From a virus, in the IMG/VR virus record IMGVR_UViG_3300034101_003180, positions 1-64,000 of that record: a stretch of DNA of 64,000 nt. One strand, given 5' to 3'. Shown in pieces: positions 56,355-63,481 of this stretch (positions are counted from its first letter, which is position 1; each line of letters opens with the position of its first letter). Position numbers and translations under genes: made by a program. The notes under the pieces are model-generated. The model made no database searches, was not told the DNA's origin, and worked only from the letters and a program-made list of their open reading frames with translations.

Positions 56355-56428
56355 TCGGGCATGCTGGATTTGAACCAACGACATCTTGCTCCCAAAGCAA
56401 GCACTCTACCAAGCTGAGTTAATGCCCG
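56355..56428 (-). tRNA. tRNA-Pro (TGG)
   Basis: A 74-nt cloverleaf. CGGGCAT pairs with ATGCCCG, the anticodon loop TTTGGGA gives TGG, and the T-arm is TTGGTTCAAATCCAG (with one mismatch). Discriminator A, no CCA. Its first 10 bases contain the last codons and stop (TAA) of the PEP-CTERM gene. Confidence 0.93.
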
Positions 56429-56868
56429 CGCTTCCTTCTTGCAATTATAGCAGCAATTCCAAGCATTGCAAGAACTCCTGGTGCAGGAACATCAGGAGGC
56501 TCACATTCGCTTCCATTCAATTCGGTAGAAGCCTGCATACAGACGCTCTCAATGCGATCATGGGCAACAGGAATGAACATATCCTGATCCACGGTCTGAA
56601 CGGTCATCACAAGCCTACCACCGTTGAAGATCTTATGGACCCAAAATCCGTCAAAAGATCCCATGAAGTATTTATTTGCAGTTTCAGGATAATTTGAAAC
56701 CGTATTATTTGAAATAGACTCCTTGATGGGCTCGGTGATCGTGAACTGCGTATCGAACACAAGCCTATCGGTGAAAGTGACTTCCTGATAAATTGCTCCC
56801 TGATACTCGGAGCGAGAGAAAGTCTGGCCGTTTGAATTATAGATTGTAGATGTAGGTACAATAGCCAT
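56419..56868 (-). CDS. Protein with a PEP-CTERM-like sorting tail
   Basis: A 149-residue protein. The first 115 residues are beta-rich (FSRSEYQGAIYQEVTFTDRLVFDTQFTI) without a signal peptide. The C-terminus has VPAPG followed by a hydrophobic helix (VLAMLGIAAIIA) and a basic end (RRKRGH), the exact layout of PEP-CTERM exosortase sorting signals, in the VPAPG form common in Planctomycetes. Absence of a signal peptide is odd for an exosortase substrate. It may mimic or occupy the host system. It starts 1 nt after the upstream stop. Its own stop lies in tRNA-Pro. Confidence 0.75.
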   Translation of the reverse strand: MAIVPTSTIYNSNGQTFSRSEYQGAIYQEVTFTDRLVFDTQFTITEPIKESISNNTVSNYPETANKYFMGSFDGFWVHKIFNGGRLVMTVQTVDQDMFIPVAHDRIESVCMQASTELNGSECEPPDVPAPGVLAMLGIAAIIARRKRGH

Positions 56869-56869
56869 T

Positions 56870-57154
56870 TTATTTTCTATTCTTGTAAGCGAGTTTAATA
56901 TCTTCGATAATTTTATCTGCAATTACTTGCCAACCATCCACAGCAGTCAAATCTTCACATGCTTCAACAGTCACAGCAAAATTTATTTCAATGTAGTTGC
57001 TGAACATCTTTTCACGAACCCACCAAACATAAGGTGAGTTTCTAACTCTATCAATTTCTCCCTTGAGTTTGTAATACTCAACTTCATCAAGACATTTCAT
57101 TTGTCTCTTGTATTTTGGTTCGGGAGCAGTGTAAAATTCTTCATCATTGCACAT
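56870..57154 (-). CDS. Unidentified early protein
   Basis: A 94-residue protein. MCNDEEFYTAPEPKYKRQMKCLDEVEYYKLKGEIDRV suggests a helical N-terminus, followed by WWVREKMFSNYIEINFAVTVEA and a basic end. It overlaps the upstream gene by one base. No family is recognised. Confidence 0.6.
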   Translation of the reverse strand: MCNDEEFYTAPEPKYKRQMKCLDEVEYYKLKGEIDRVRNSPYVWWVREKMFSNYIEINFAVTVEACEDLTAVDGWQVIADKIIEDIKLAYKNRK

Positions 57155-57477
57155 TAAATTTGTCCCTTACGAAACAACTCATTATTTGAATCGGCTTCCA
57201 TCTTTGCATGGTCATCATCACCGACAAAGAATTCCGCCTTGAAGCAATCCCAACCACGCCGATTCGCAACTTGATTTGCCGTGCATGGTGGTGATGGTGA
57301 AGGGCGATACGCTTCATCCCTGCACACCTCCCGCCTCGCCTCGTCGCGCTCACGCTCCAACTCACAGATCCTTTCATAGCCGTGAGAAATTATATTGATA
57401 ACTTCGGGACTGAGACACCAGTTCTTGGAAAGTAGACGCAGTTCGCTTGCAACATCTTCAGGCTTGATCTTCTTCAT
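57154..57477 (-). CDS. Unidentified early protein with helical N-terminus
   Basis: A 107-residue protein. A helical N-terminus (KPEDVASELRLLSKNWCLSPEVINIISHGYERICELERERDEARREV) is followed by a Pro/Cys-rich segment and an acidic end. It overlaps the upstream gene by 4 bases and the downstream one by one. Function unknown. Confidence 0.6.
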   Translation of the reverse strand: MKKIKPEDVASELRLLSKNWCLSPEVINIISHGYERICELERERDEARREVCRDEAYRPSPSPPCTANQVANRRGWDCFKAEFFVGDDDHAKMEADSNNELFRKGQI

Positions 57478-57902
57478 GGCATCATATTTCTGTTGTAGGG
57501 GATGTATTCATCCTTTGCACACTCAGAGCAGAGAGTCTTCAGCCAGAAGCCACCCGTAGACACATGGACAACTCCGCGCTTTGCACACACTTCACAGACA
57601 TTGGCACTCTGCTCCTCTGCGTAGTTGATACAATCCCACATCGTTTCATCGACTTCACCACTCACATAGAATCGCAGAGTACCAAACTTCTCCTTGATCT
57701 GATCTATACGAAATGGAAATTCACAGTCAATAAACTTTTCAGGATTGGCAGCAAGGTGATCTTCAAGTCTTGCAAGAAGAACATGAATAATTTTGTTCCA
57801 ACCGGGCTGAATCTCAATCCCATACATACAGCACCCCTTGTGCTTGAAGCAGAGGGGATACTGCTTCTCAAGATCTTCAAGGTTTAGGTGTTTATCTTCC
57901 AT
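57474..57902 (-). CDS. Zinc-binding phage-conserved-type protein
   Basis: A 142-residue protein. FRIDQIKEKFGTLRFYVSGEVDETM and INYAEEQSANVCEVCAKRG form a pattern known from many phage proteins of unknown function. Two Cys pairs (CEVC and CSEC) suggest a zinc site. It starts in a TAATG overlap with the upstream gene. Early-operon context only. Confidence 0.68.
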   Translation of the reverse strand: MEDKHLNLEDLEKQYPLCFKHKGCCMYGIEIQPGWNKIIHVLLARLEDHLAANPEKFIDCEFPFRIDQIKEKFGTLRFYVSGEVDETMWDCINYAEEQSANVCEVCAKRGVVHVSTGGFWLKTLCSECAKDEYIPYNRNMMP

Positions 57903-58096
57903 TACTTGCCTGCGGTGATCGTGATTTTGCCAGCCATCATTACGGCTGACACTACCATTACTATAGCACCGGACATGACCAATGCAACCATTGCAATGTC
58001 AAATGCAGCACCAATAACACCCTTATAGGGAAAGACTTTGAGAGTCATGGGCTCGGGCTTCTTCGTAATTTTCTTAGTAGCAATCTTCTTAGTCAT
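57902..58096 (-). CDS. Small membrane protein with basic N-terminus
   Basis: A 64-residue protein. MTKKIATKKITKKPEP is followed by a long hydrophobic region (AAFDIAMVALVMSGAIVMVVSAVMMAG) that could span the membrane. The ATG at 58096 has AAGGAATC upstream. A TTG six codons earlier is less likely. It overlaps the 39-residue gene by 8 bases. Function unknown. Confidence 0.6.
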   Translation of the reverse strand: MTKKIATKKITKKPEPMTLKVFPYKGVIGAAFDIAMVALVMSGAIVMVVSAVMMAGKITITAGK

Positions 58097-58208
58097 AACG
58101 ATTCCTTTTGTCAATGTAATAAATTACAATGTCTGAAATCAACAGTACCAACACCGGCAAAAAGGTGAAGAATACAAACCACCAGATTTGAGGTGGGTGA
58201 TGATTCAT
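58089..58208 (-). CDS. Very small membrane protein
   Basis: A 39-residue protein, MNHHPPQIWWFVFFTFLPVLVLLISDIVIYYIDKRNRYD, written here only to show the single long hydrophobic helix (WWFVFFTFLPVLVLLISDIV) and charged end. An ATG two codons upstream (58214) lies right after the -10 box and may be used. First gene of the early minus-strand operon that ends with Dcm. Confidence 0.55.
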   Translation of the reverse strand: MNHHPPQIWWFVFFTFLPVLVLLISDIVIYYIDKRNRYD

Positions 58209-58214
58209 GCGCAT

Positions 58215-58250
58215 ACTATAGCATGAGAAAGCCCTGTGTCAAGATAAATA
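58215..58250. promoter_or_regulatory. Composite divergent early/late promoter
   Basis: Minus strand: TTGACA (58237-58242), spacer 16, TATAGT (58215-58220), then the ATG at 58214 or 58208. Plus strand: GATAAATA (58243-58250), 5 nt to the ATG at 58256. The early -35 and the late box touch with no base between them. Confidence 0.75.
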
Positions 58251-58255
58251 CTTGT

Positions 58256-59800
58256 ATGAGACGATTTAAAAACTTTTTACTAGAAAAAGAAGATTTGGGT
58301 CAAACAACACAATATGGGGGAAAAGCTCCATCTGGTGCATTACGCCGTAGAGTTGTTGATCCTGCTGTTGGTTTTGCCAAAGAGGTTGGTAGTGCATTAA
58401 AAGATAATCCTGTAGAATTTGGTAAGCAATATGCACAATCACTTCTTACAGATCCAGAGACTTATCACTCAGGGTTGGCTGCAGCAGGTATGATTCCCGG
58501 TGTGGGTGAGATTGCCGATATGGCTGATGCAGCAATATATGCTGGACAAGGAGATACAGAAGGAACCAAGATGGCGCTTGCATCAACGGTTCCATTTGCT
58601 GGAATGATTCCTGGTGTTGCAAGATTGGGAAAATCTGCAAAAGCATTGAGAGAACCTTTGAATCGTGCAGAGCAAGCGGTCAAAGATGCAAAAGCAACAT
58701 GGAGAGAAACAAAAGCGGCTGAACATGCAGATACAATGAATGATCCTTTTTTCTCTCAAAGATTTTTAAAATCAGATATTCCAGCAACAGACGATTATAT
58801 AACACTTGCTAACAAATTTGGTTTTGAAATTCCAAGAGTAGATCAGCCAACTGCTTCTTTGACAGGAATGGAAGTCCTTCAAGGTGTTTATGGTAAAGAT
58901 GCAAGAAAAAATGTTGAACTTGCAAAAAGAGCACAAGAAAGAGCAACTAGAAGAAGTGGTCTTGGAGTATTTGACACCAAAGGATCAGCACTTAAAGGTC
59001 TATTTGATCAAATGGGAATTAAATATGCACAATTCCCAGAAATTAGACCAACGCGATCCACAAGAATTGAATTAGAAAATCCTTCAGAATTCGTATTGCC
59101 AGACTATTCAGATTCTGCATTGGCCAAAAAATTTAATGTTTATGTTGGAACACATCGGCCCGAGGGCATAGAAGGAACAGTTTCACCAATTTCACCATAT
59201 GGGTATGCAGAAGTTCATTTGGCTAACCCAAATTCCGTATCATTAAATGTAACAAATCCAAAACATTTAGATTTTGGTGAAACTATGGTTCACGAACTTA
59301 CCCACGATTTGGGTTTTGCAAATCCAAAAACTGCATGGCCTGCGGTTCGGGCATCATCTACTAGTGGTAATTATGCAGACGCATGGAATGCATTGGCAAA
59401 AGATAAATTACCAAGAAGATACACACAAATAATAGATGATCCAAATTTTACCAGTAAATTACCACCACACCCAAATAATGCACTGATCAGAGATTATTTT
59501 TCAAACAGTGAAATACCGGGACAAATTGCTCAAGCAAAAGCATGGATGCAAAGCAAAGGTCTTCCAAATGTAAATGCAAATATGTCTCAAGAAGAGGCAA
59601 CAAGAATCAGAGACATGGTGTTGGACAAATATGGCAAAGGAATGTTCCCAGAATTCAAAGGTGGAGCCGGTGGACGAGCAACACCAGCAATAATTGATAT
59701 AATTGGAAGTCCACAAGGAAAGAAATTATTTGAACTCATTGCCAAGAGAAACACTGGCTCAGAAGTCAACAATAGAGTCAATCAGATTGGATATGCCTAA
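58256..59800 (+). CDS. Late metallopeptidase-like protein with pretoxin-like region
   Basis: A 514-residue protein. MRRFKNFLLE is a capsid-targeting-like peptide with a LLE site. Residues about 80-120 (GMIPGVGEIADMADAAIYAGQGDTEGT and FAGMIPGVARLGK) resemble the pretoxin region of polymorphic toxins. A zinc-protease HExxH (HELTH, H346) follows, with DFGETMVHELTHDLGFANP. A candidate for an enzyme packaged in the head and injected. The open frame goes 63 bases further upstream, but the late box fixes the start here. Catalysis and injection are inferred. Confidence 0.7.
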   Translation: MRRFKNFLLEKEDLGQTTQYGGKAPSGALRRRVVDPAVGFAKEVGSALKDNPVEFGKQYAQSLLTDPETYHSGLAAAGMIPGVGEIADMADAAIYAGQGDTEGTKMALASTVPFAGMIPGVARLGKSAKALREPLNRAEQAVKDAKATWRETKAAEHADTMNDPFFSQRFLKSDIPATDDYITLANKFGFEIPRVDQPTASLTGMEVLQGVYGKDARKNVELAKRAQERATRRSGLGVFDTKGSALKGLFDQMGIKYAQFPEIRPTRSTRIELENPSEFVLPDYSDSALAKKFNVYVGTHRPEGIEGTVSPISPYGYAEVHLANPNSVSLNVTNPKHLDFGETMVHELTHDLGFANPKTAWPAVRASSTSGNYADAWNALAKDKLPRRYTQIIDDPNFTSKLPPHPNNALIRDYFSNSEIPGQIAQAKAWMQSKGLPNVNANMSQEEATRIRDMVLDKYGKGMFPEFKGGAGGRATPAIIDIIGSPQGKKLFELIAKRNTGSEVNNRVNQIGYA

Positions 59801-59801
59801 A

Positions 59802-60101
59802 ATGATAAAATTTATTCCATACATTTTCGCACTTTTGCTGATGTTACCCAAGCAAGCACCAGCACAAATTTTAATTATTCCAGTAGAAGATTTGCTGATG
59901 ACAATTCCCGACTTCAACAATGCCCCAAATTATAATTTTTGGAATGGAATGAACGGACAACAACCACCAATGGGTAACTCATCTCGACAACCCAGACTAA
60001 AGAACGAAGAAGAATTATTAAATTTGGCATGGGATATCTTTCCACAGGCTGAGACAATAAAAATTTGGAATAAGAAATTAATAATTAAATTAAAAGATTA
60101 A
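59802..60101 (+). CDS. Small exported protein
   Basis: A 99-residue protein. MIKFIPYIFALLLMLPKQAPAQ is a signal peptide with a likely cut after APA. The mature part is Pro/Asn/Gln-rich, then helical (KNEEELLNLAWDIFPQAETIKIWNKKLIIKLKD). An in-frame ATG 9 bases earlier overlaps the preceding stop region. It follows the metallopeptidase by one base, so it may be an accessory or immunity-like partner. No homologue is recognised. Confidence 0.55.
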   Translation: MIKFIPYIFALLLMLPKQAPAQILIIPVEDLLMTIPDFNNAPNYNFWNGMNGQQPPMGNSSRQPRLKNEEELLNLAWDIFPQAETIKIWNKKLIIKLKD

Positions 60102-60102
60102 C

Positions 60103-60225
60103 ATGAAAAGATTCATACAATTTTTAGAAAATTATGATGTCTACCTTGATATGCCTATGGGGTCTAATAAAGAGGAAACCATAGAGTCAGAGGAAGAGGA
60201 AACTGAGGAAGAAGAGGAAGGGTAA
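60103..60225 (+). CDS. Very small acidic protein with targeting-like N-terminus
   Basis: A 40-residue protein. MKRFIQFLEN resembles the capsid-targeting peptides of neighbouring genes. The C-terminal half is almost all Glu (SEEEETEEEEEG). The ATG follows the preceding TAA by one base. It might be a packaged acidic peptide, like the small internal peptides of T4 heads. Its size makes it uncertain. Confidence 0.5.
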   Translation: MKRFIQFLENYDVYLDMPMGSNKEETIESEEEETEEEEEG

Positions 60226-60604
60226 AGATTGGGAAAGATTGATGTGAGGTAGGTAAAAGATTTTAAAGATTTTTAAGATAAGTTAGAGTTAAAGACCCTC
60301 TCACACACTCTCAAAGGCCCTTTAAATGCCATTACAGAGGCTTTTAGACGCTTTATGGCCCGCAGCATGCCCAAATAACCGACCTCCTATAAGCCATCCT
60401 AGGCTGTCAAGCAAATAATAGCAAAATATTTAATAATTTTGACAAATTTACAGCCCATCCGCGACCCCCATGGTCTGCAAGGGGCCTCAGAGTGACAAAA
60501 TTAAGAAAATTTATAACAATTTTACATCCCGTCCATAATTTTCATCCTGTCCAGTAAATTATTCTTTATATCCCGTCCTAGGTCTTGTCCTAGCTGCACT
60601 GGGC

Positions 60605-60901
60605 CCCATAACCCGGATAGTAGTGATTATTATTATTTTTATGGGGCCTGTCCGGCTGAATCCTGTCCCATAACCAGCAGGTAGCCCAGTACCAAGCCCG
60701 ATAACATAGCCACAGTTATCAGAACCTTCCAGAAGGGTCCGATAACAGTATAGCACAAAGCCCGATAACTGCAAGAGTTATGGGATCCATGATCATCGAT
60801 ATTATGGGTCTCAGGACTACGTGTATTATGGGGCTCAGTGATCAAGGTCCCATAACTATAGCATGCAGGTCCGATAAGTCAAGGATCCAGTGGCCAATAA
60901 C
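60605..60901. repeat. Array of 13 ATAAC iterons in both orientations
   Basis: The core CC(C/G)ATAAC or close variants occur at 60605, 60667, 60697, 60738, 60761, 60849, 60871 (ATAAG) and 60894, and inverted (GTTATGGG, ATTATGGG, TTATGGGG, GTTATC) at 60639, 60715, 60777, 60801 and 60825. Three copies share the extension ATAAC..TATAGC. Spacing is about 20-60 bases. Confidence 0.7.
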
Positions 60902-61014
60902 TTGGACCAGGCTCCCAAGCACCAGAGCTCGGAGCTCTGACTCATCCAGTCCAAGAATATTATTATTCTTTGCGGGGTCCATCCCGTCCCGTCCAGGCCG
61001 TCCCAGGCCGTCCA

Positions 61015-61064
61015 GCTACTATCCGAGAAATCCAGAAGGTAAAGGCACCCTTCTGGATAGTAGC
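61015..61064. repeat. Hairpin element, copy A
   Basis: GCTACTATCC (61015-61024) and GGATAGTAGC (61055-61064) are inverted repeats. Inside, a second ATCCAGAAGG (61030-61039) pairs with CCTTCTGGAT (61049-61058). The two ATCC copies compete for the same GGAT, so the hairpin has two possible registers. Copy B is at 63424. Confidence 0.75.
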
Positions 61065-61083
61065 CGGTGCCCCCCGCCAAAGA

Positions 61084-61126
61084 CATAGGACCAGTCCAGG
61101 CTCTCTCCTTCCTGGCTGGTCCTATG
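61084..61126 (-). terminator. Long hairpin after the VWA gene
   Basis: CATAGGACCAG + CCAGG (61084-61100) pairs with CCTGG + CTGGTCCTATG (61111-61126) with one bulged T. It lies just downstream of the minus-strand VWA gene. No T-run follows, so termination or mRNA stabilisation is inferred. Confidence 0.55.
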
Positions 61127-61144
61127 CAATTGACTAAGCTTTAG

Positions 61145-63331
61145 TTAGGCGGTAAGCCCTCCGAAGGCAGAGAGGGAGTAGAGTCCCTGATCCATCTTGC
61201 GGAGGGGCTGTCCCGCGATGATGTCCACATACTTGGAGAGGAACACGCGGCTACCTCCACGCTGCCCCATCGTCTTGACGAAGGTGTTCTTCACCTTGAC
61301 GAAGGAACCCTTCTCAGCAATCGCGTCCTCGTCCTTGACGATCTTGGGGGTCTTGATGAGGAAGAACGCATCGTATCCGGGGAAGGTGTCCTCCACGACG
61401 AGGATGCAGCCGTCCTTATACTGCTCACGGGCCTTCAGGTAGCGGGGAGCGTCCTCAATGCGGTAGGAGCGACCCCGGACACTCACCCACTCCTTCTGAG
61501 TGACGCAGAAGTTTTGGTAGTCGTGTTCGGAGAGGTTACGCTGACCGACGAACATCCCGACGATCCGGGCATTGAGGGTAGACCGCAGAGACTCCATGAT
61601 CGTGGCGATCACTCCGTTGGGCAGAGTCACGGCGTAGTTTTCGCAGGGGAACCGAATCACGGTATCGCTGATCTCGTTGATGACCGTGAGCGAAGTGTTC
61701 TCCCCGGTGCGGTAGAACATCGTACCCGCCTTGCTATCGTCCATCACGCCGATGCTGTTGGGCTGACCATCCGTGACGAGCATGAGGGTCGGAATCTGAA
61801 TCTTGTTCGCAGTCACCCACTCCTTCATCAACTGCGAAACCATCATCATGGCCTCCACGGTGGGAGTACCGCCCATCGGCAGGAAGCCACGGTGGCCGTC
61901 CTTGCAGTACGAGGTATAGAGTCCCGCGAGAATCTTGTCCCGCTTCTCCTTGCTGTCCGCAGACGAGGCGAGGTTCACCAACTTGCAATTATAAACTCTA
62001 ACCGAAGTCGGGGAGGGATTGACGAGAACGGGATCGGAGGGATGCGTGAACCCGACACCCGCGTAGTCCTCGGGATTCTTCTTGTAATACTCCTTCTGCG
62101 CCTGCTCACGGTCACGGGTGTAGAGCGGGTGCGCCATGTCCGTGAAGGCGTACACCTCAAACGGGATCTTGGCCTTCTCGCAGAACCAAACCAACTGAAG
62201 CACCTGAAGGATGCAATTCCCGATGGACGAAGCCATCGACCCTGAGAAGTCGATCACGAACATGATGCCGTGATTCTTACCCTCCTGCTTGATGATCTTG
62301 GAGAGGAAGATATCGTCGTGAGTCCGGTACTGATGCAGGCGATCAAGGTCGAGCATCCCGGTCTGCTTGGGGCGCTCACGACGAATCTCGTCTGCTGCCT
62401 TACGGCGCTCAAACTGCGCGACCAACTGCCGCACAAACGCATCGGACTCGCTGACGAACTGACGGTAGGGCGGGAGCGGGTCGATGCCAAAGACATGGCG
62501 CTGGCCCATGATCTCCATGAGGTCGGTGGTGCTGACGATCTGCTTGTCCAAGTTGGCAAGCGGGGAGAGCGTGATGGTCGAAGCGTAGAAAGTCTCCCCG
62601 TCCTTCTTGCCGATGGCAGCGGACATATCAAGGAGCTCACTTCCGGGATCACCTTCCCCGGTCATGGAACTGCCCTCACCGGGAACGACCTTGCCCGTCT
62701 TGTCCCCCTTGCCGTTGCCCTGCGCTGCAAACTTCTTCTTCAGCGCATCAACAGACTTGGCGAACTGCTGCGAACCGTACAGACGCTTGGCAAGGTCGAT
62801 CACCTCATCGAAAGTCTCAACGGCAAGCACCTCGGCCACCACGGCCATCTCGTCCTCGCTCATGGCGAAGGAGAGGAATCCGGGAATGCCCCACTTGAGG
62901 TAGGTGTTGAGGCGGTTCAGGGCAGATGCCTTGCTGAAGTCCTTGCCCTTGAACTTGAAAAGGTCGGTGTCGATGATCTCCTTGTAGCCCAAGAAGAAGT
63001 CACGCCGCGTCCCCGGATACTTGTCCTTCATCAGACGCTCAATGCGGACATCCTCAATGACATTCGCAATGATCTGAAGGGTCTGAATGCAGTAGCCCTC
63101 CTCGCCTGCCTGCTTGAGCAGCACCTCGGAACGCTCATAGGGAGTCCACAAGGCGTGGCTGATCTCATGCGCGACGAGCATGGACTGTAGGGTTTCGGAG
63201 ACATTCCAAACGGGCATGACGAGGTGGCGGTTCTTGACATCGAAGGATGCCGTGCCTGCACTAGCGTCAAAGGCGAATGAAATGTTCTCGGTGGCGAGGG
63301 CGCGGGCAAAGATGGAGAGAGACTTGTTCAT
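61145..63331 (-). CDS. VWA/CobT-like protein with HEXXH motif
   Basis: A 728-residue protein. The N-terminus has LVAHEISHALW (H55-E56-x-x-H59) and NVIEDVRIERL, a zinc-peptidase-like site. The C-terminal half is a von Willebrand A domain with MIDAS DFSGS (D361, S363, S365) and a TDGQP loop, as in CobT and MoxR-linked VWA proteins. Cyanophage genomes carry similar CobT/peptidase-like genes beside a MoxR/CobS ATPase. The partner would lie beyond this window. It is far more GC-rich than the phage core. A weak -10 (TAAGAT) ends 6 nt before its ATG, with no ribosome site. Confidence 0.8.
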   Translation of the reverse strand: MNKSLSIFARALATENISFAFDASAGTASFDVKNRHLVMPVWNVSETLQSMLVAHEISHALWTPYERSEVLLKQAGEEGYCIQTLQIIANVIEDVRIERLMKDKYPGTRRDFFLGYKEIIDTDLFKFKGKDFSKASALNRLNTYLKWGIPGFLSFAMSEDEMAVVAEVLAVETFDEVIDLAKRLYGSQQFAKSVDALKKKFAAQGNGKGDKTGKVVPGEGSSMTGEGDPGSELLDMSAAIGKKDGETFYASTITLSPLANLDKQIVSTTDLMEIMGQRHVFGIDPLPPYRQFVSESDAFVRQLVAQFERRKAADEIRRERPKQTGMLDLDRLHQYRTHDDIFLSKIIKQEGKNHGIMFVIDFSGSMASSIGNCILQVLQLVWFCEKAKIPFEVYAFTDMAHPLYTRDREQAQKEYYKKNPEDYAGVGFTHPSDPVLVNPSPTSVRVYNCKLVNLASSADSKEKRDKILAGLYTSYCKDGHRGFLPMGGTPTVEAMMMVSQLMKEWVTANKIQIPTLMLVTDGQPNSIGVMDDSKAGTMFYRTGENTSLTVINEISDTVIRFPCENYAVTLPNGVIATIMESLRSTLNARIVGMFVGQRNLSEHDYQNFCVTQKEWVSVRGRSYRIEDAPRYLKAREQYKDGCILVVEDTFPGYDAFFLIKTPKIVKDEDAIAEKGSFVKVKNTFVKTMGQRGGSRVFLSKYVDIIAGQPLRKMDQGLYSLSAFGGLTA

Positions 63332-63423
63332 GCGTGTATCTTACCATACCGGGGTGCGAAATTGCAAGCCCATACTAAAGTTTTTTTAAAGTCCTATAAC
63401 CGGCGGGGGGTCCATGGTGTCCG

Positions 63424-63469
63424 GCTACTATCCGGGACCATCCAAAAGCAGCTGCTTTTGGATAGTAGT
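63424..63469. repeat. Hairpin element, copy B
   Basis: GCTACTATCC (63424-63433) and GGATAGTAG (63460-63468) match copy A. Inside is a perfect 24-base palindrome (63440-63463) with centre CAGCTG. Again two ATCC copies compete for one GGAT. Copies A and B bracket the VWA gene. Confidence 0.75.
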
Positions 63470-63481
63470 CTGCCGGTTCCT

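Larger units (their letters stand above)
60226..61140. other. Non-coding repeat-rich region (candidate origin or regulatory region)
   Basis: No credible gene is seen in these 915 bases. The first ~250 bases are AT-rich. Then follow five copies of ATCC(C/T)GTCC (60526, 60544, 60570, 60660, 60981), the ATAAC iteron array (60605-60901), AT stretches and a hairpin element. The composition changes here from AT-rich to the GC-rich right end. A replication origin, packaging or recombination site, or a structured RNA are all possible. Confidence 0.6.

Noticed and set aside
58193-58255. Upstream start for the metallopeptidase gene
   Set aside because: It lies before the GATAAATA late box and inside the divergent promoter. 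The start at 58256 also gives the targeting-like peptide.
61514-63190. Two long plus-strand frames (243 and 306 residues) in the GC-rich region
   Set aside because: They are opposite the VWA/HEXXH protein, which has clear motifs. GC-rich DNA gives long antisense frames. Their sequences show no recognisable domain.
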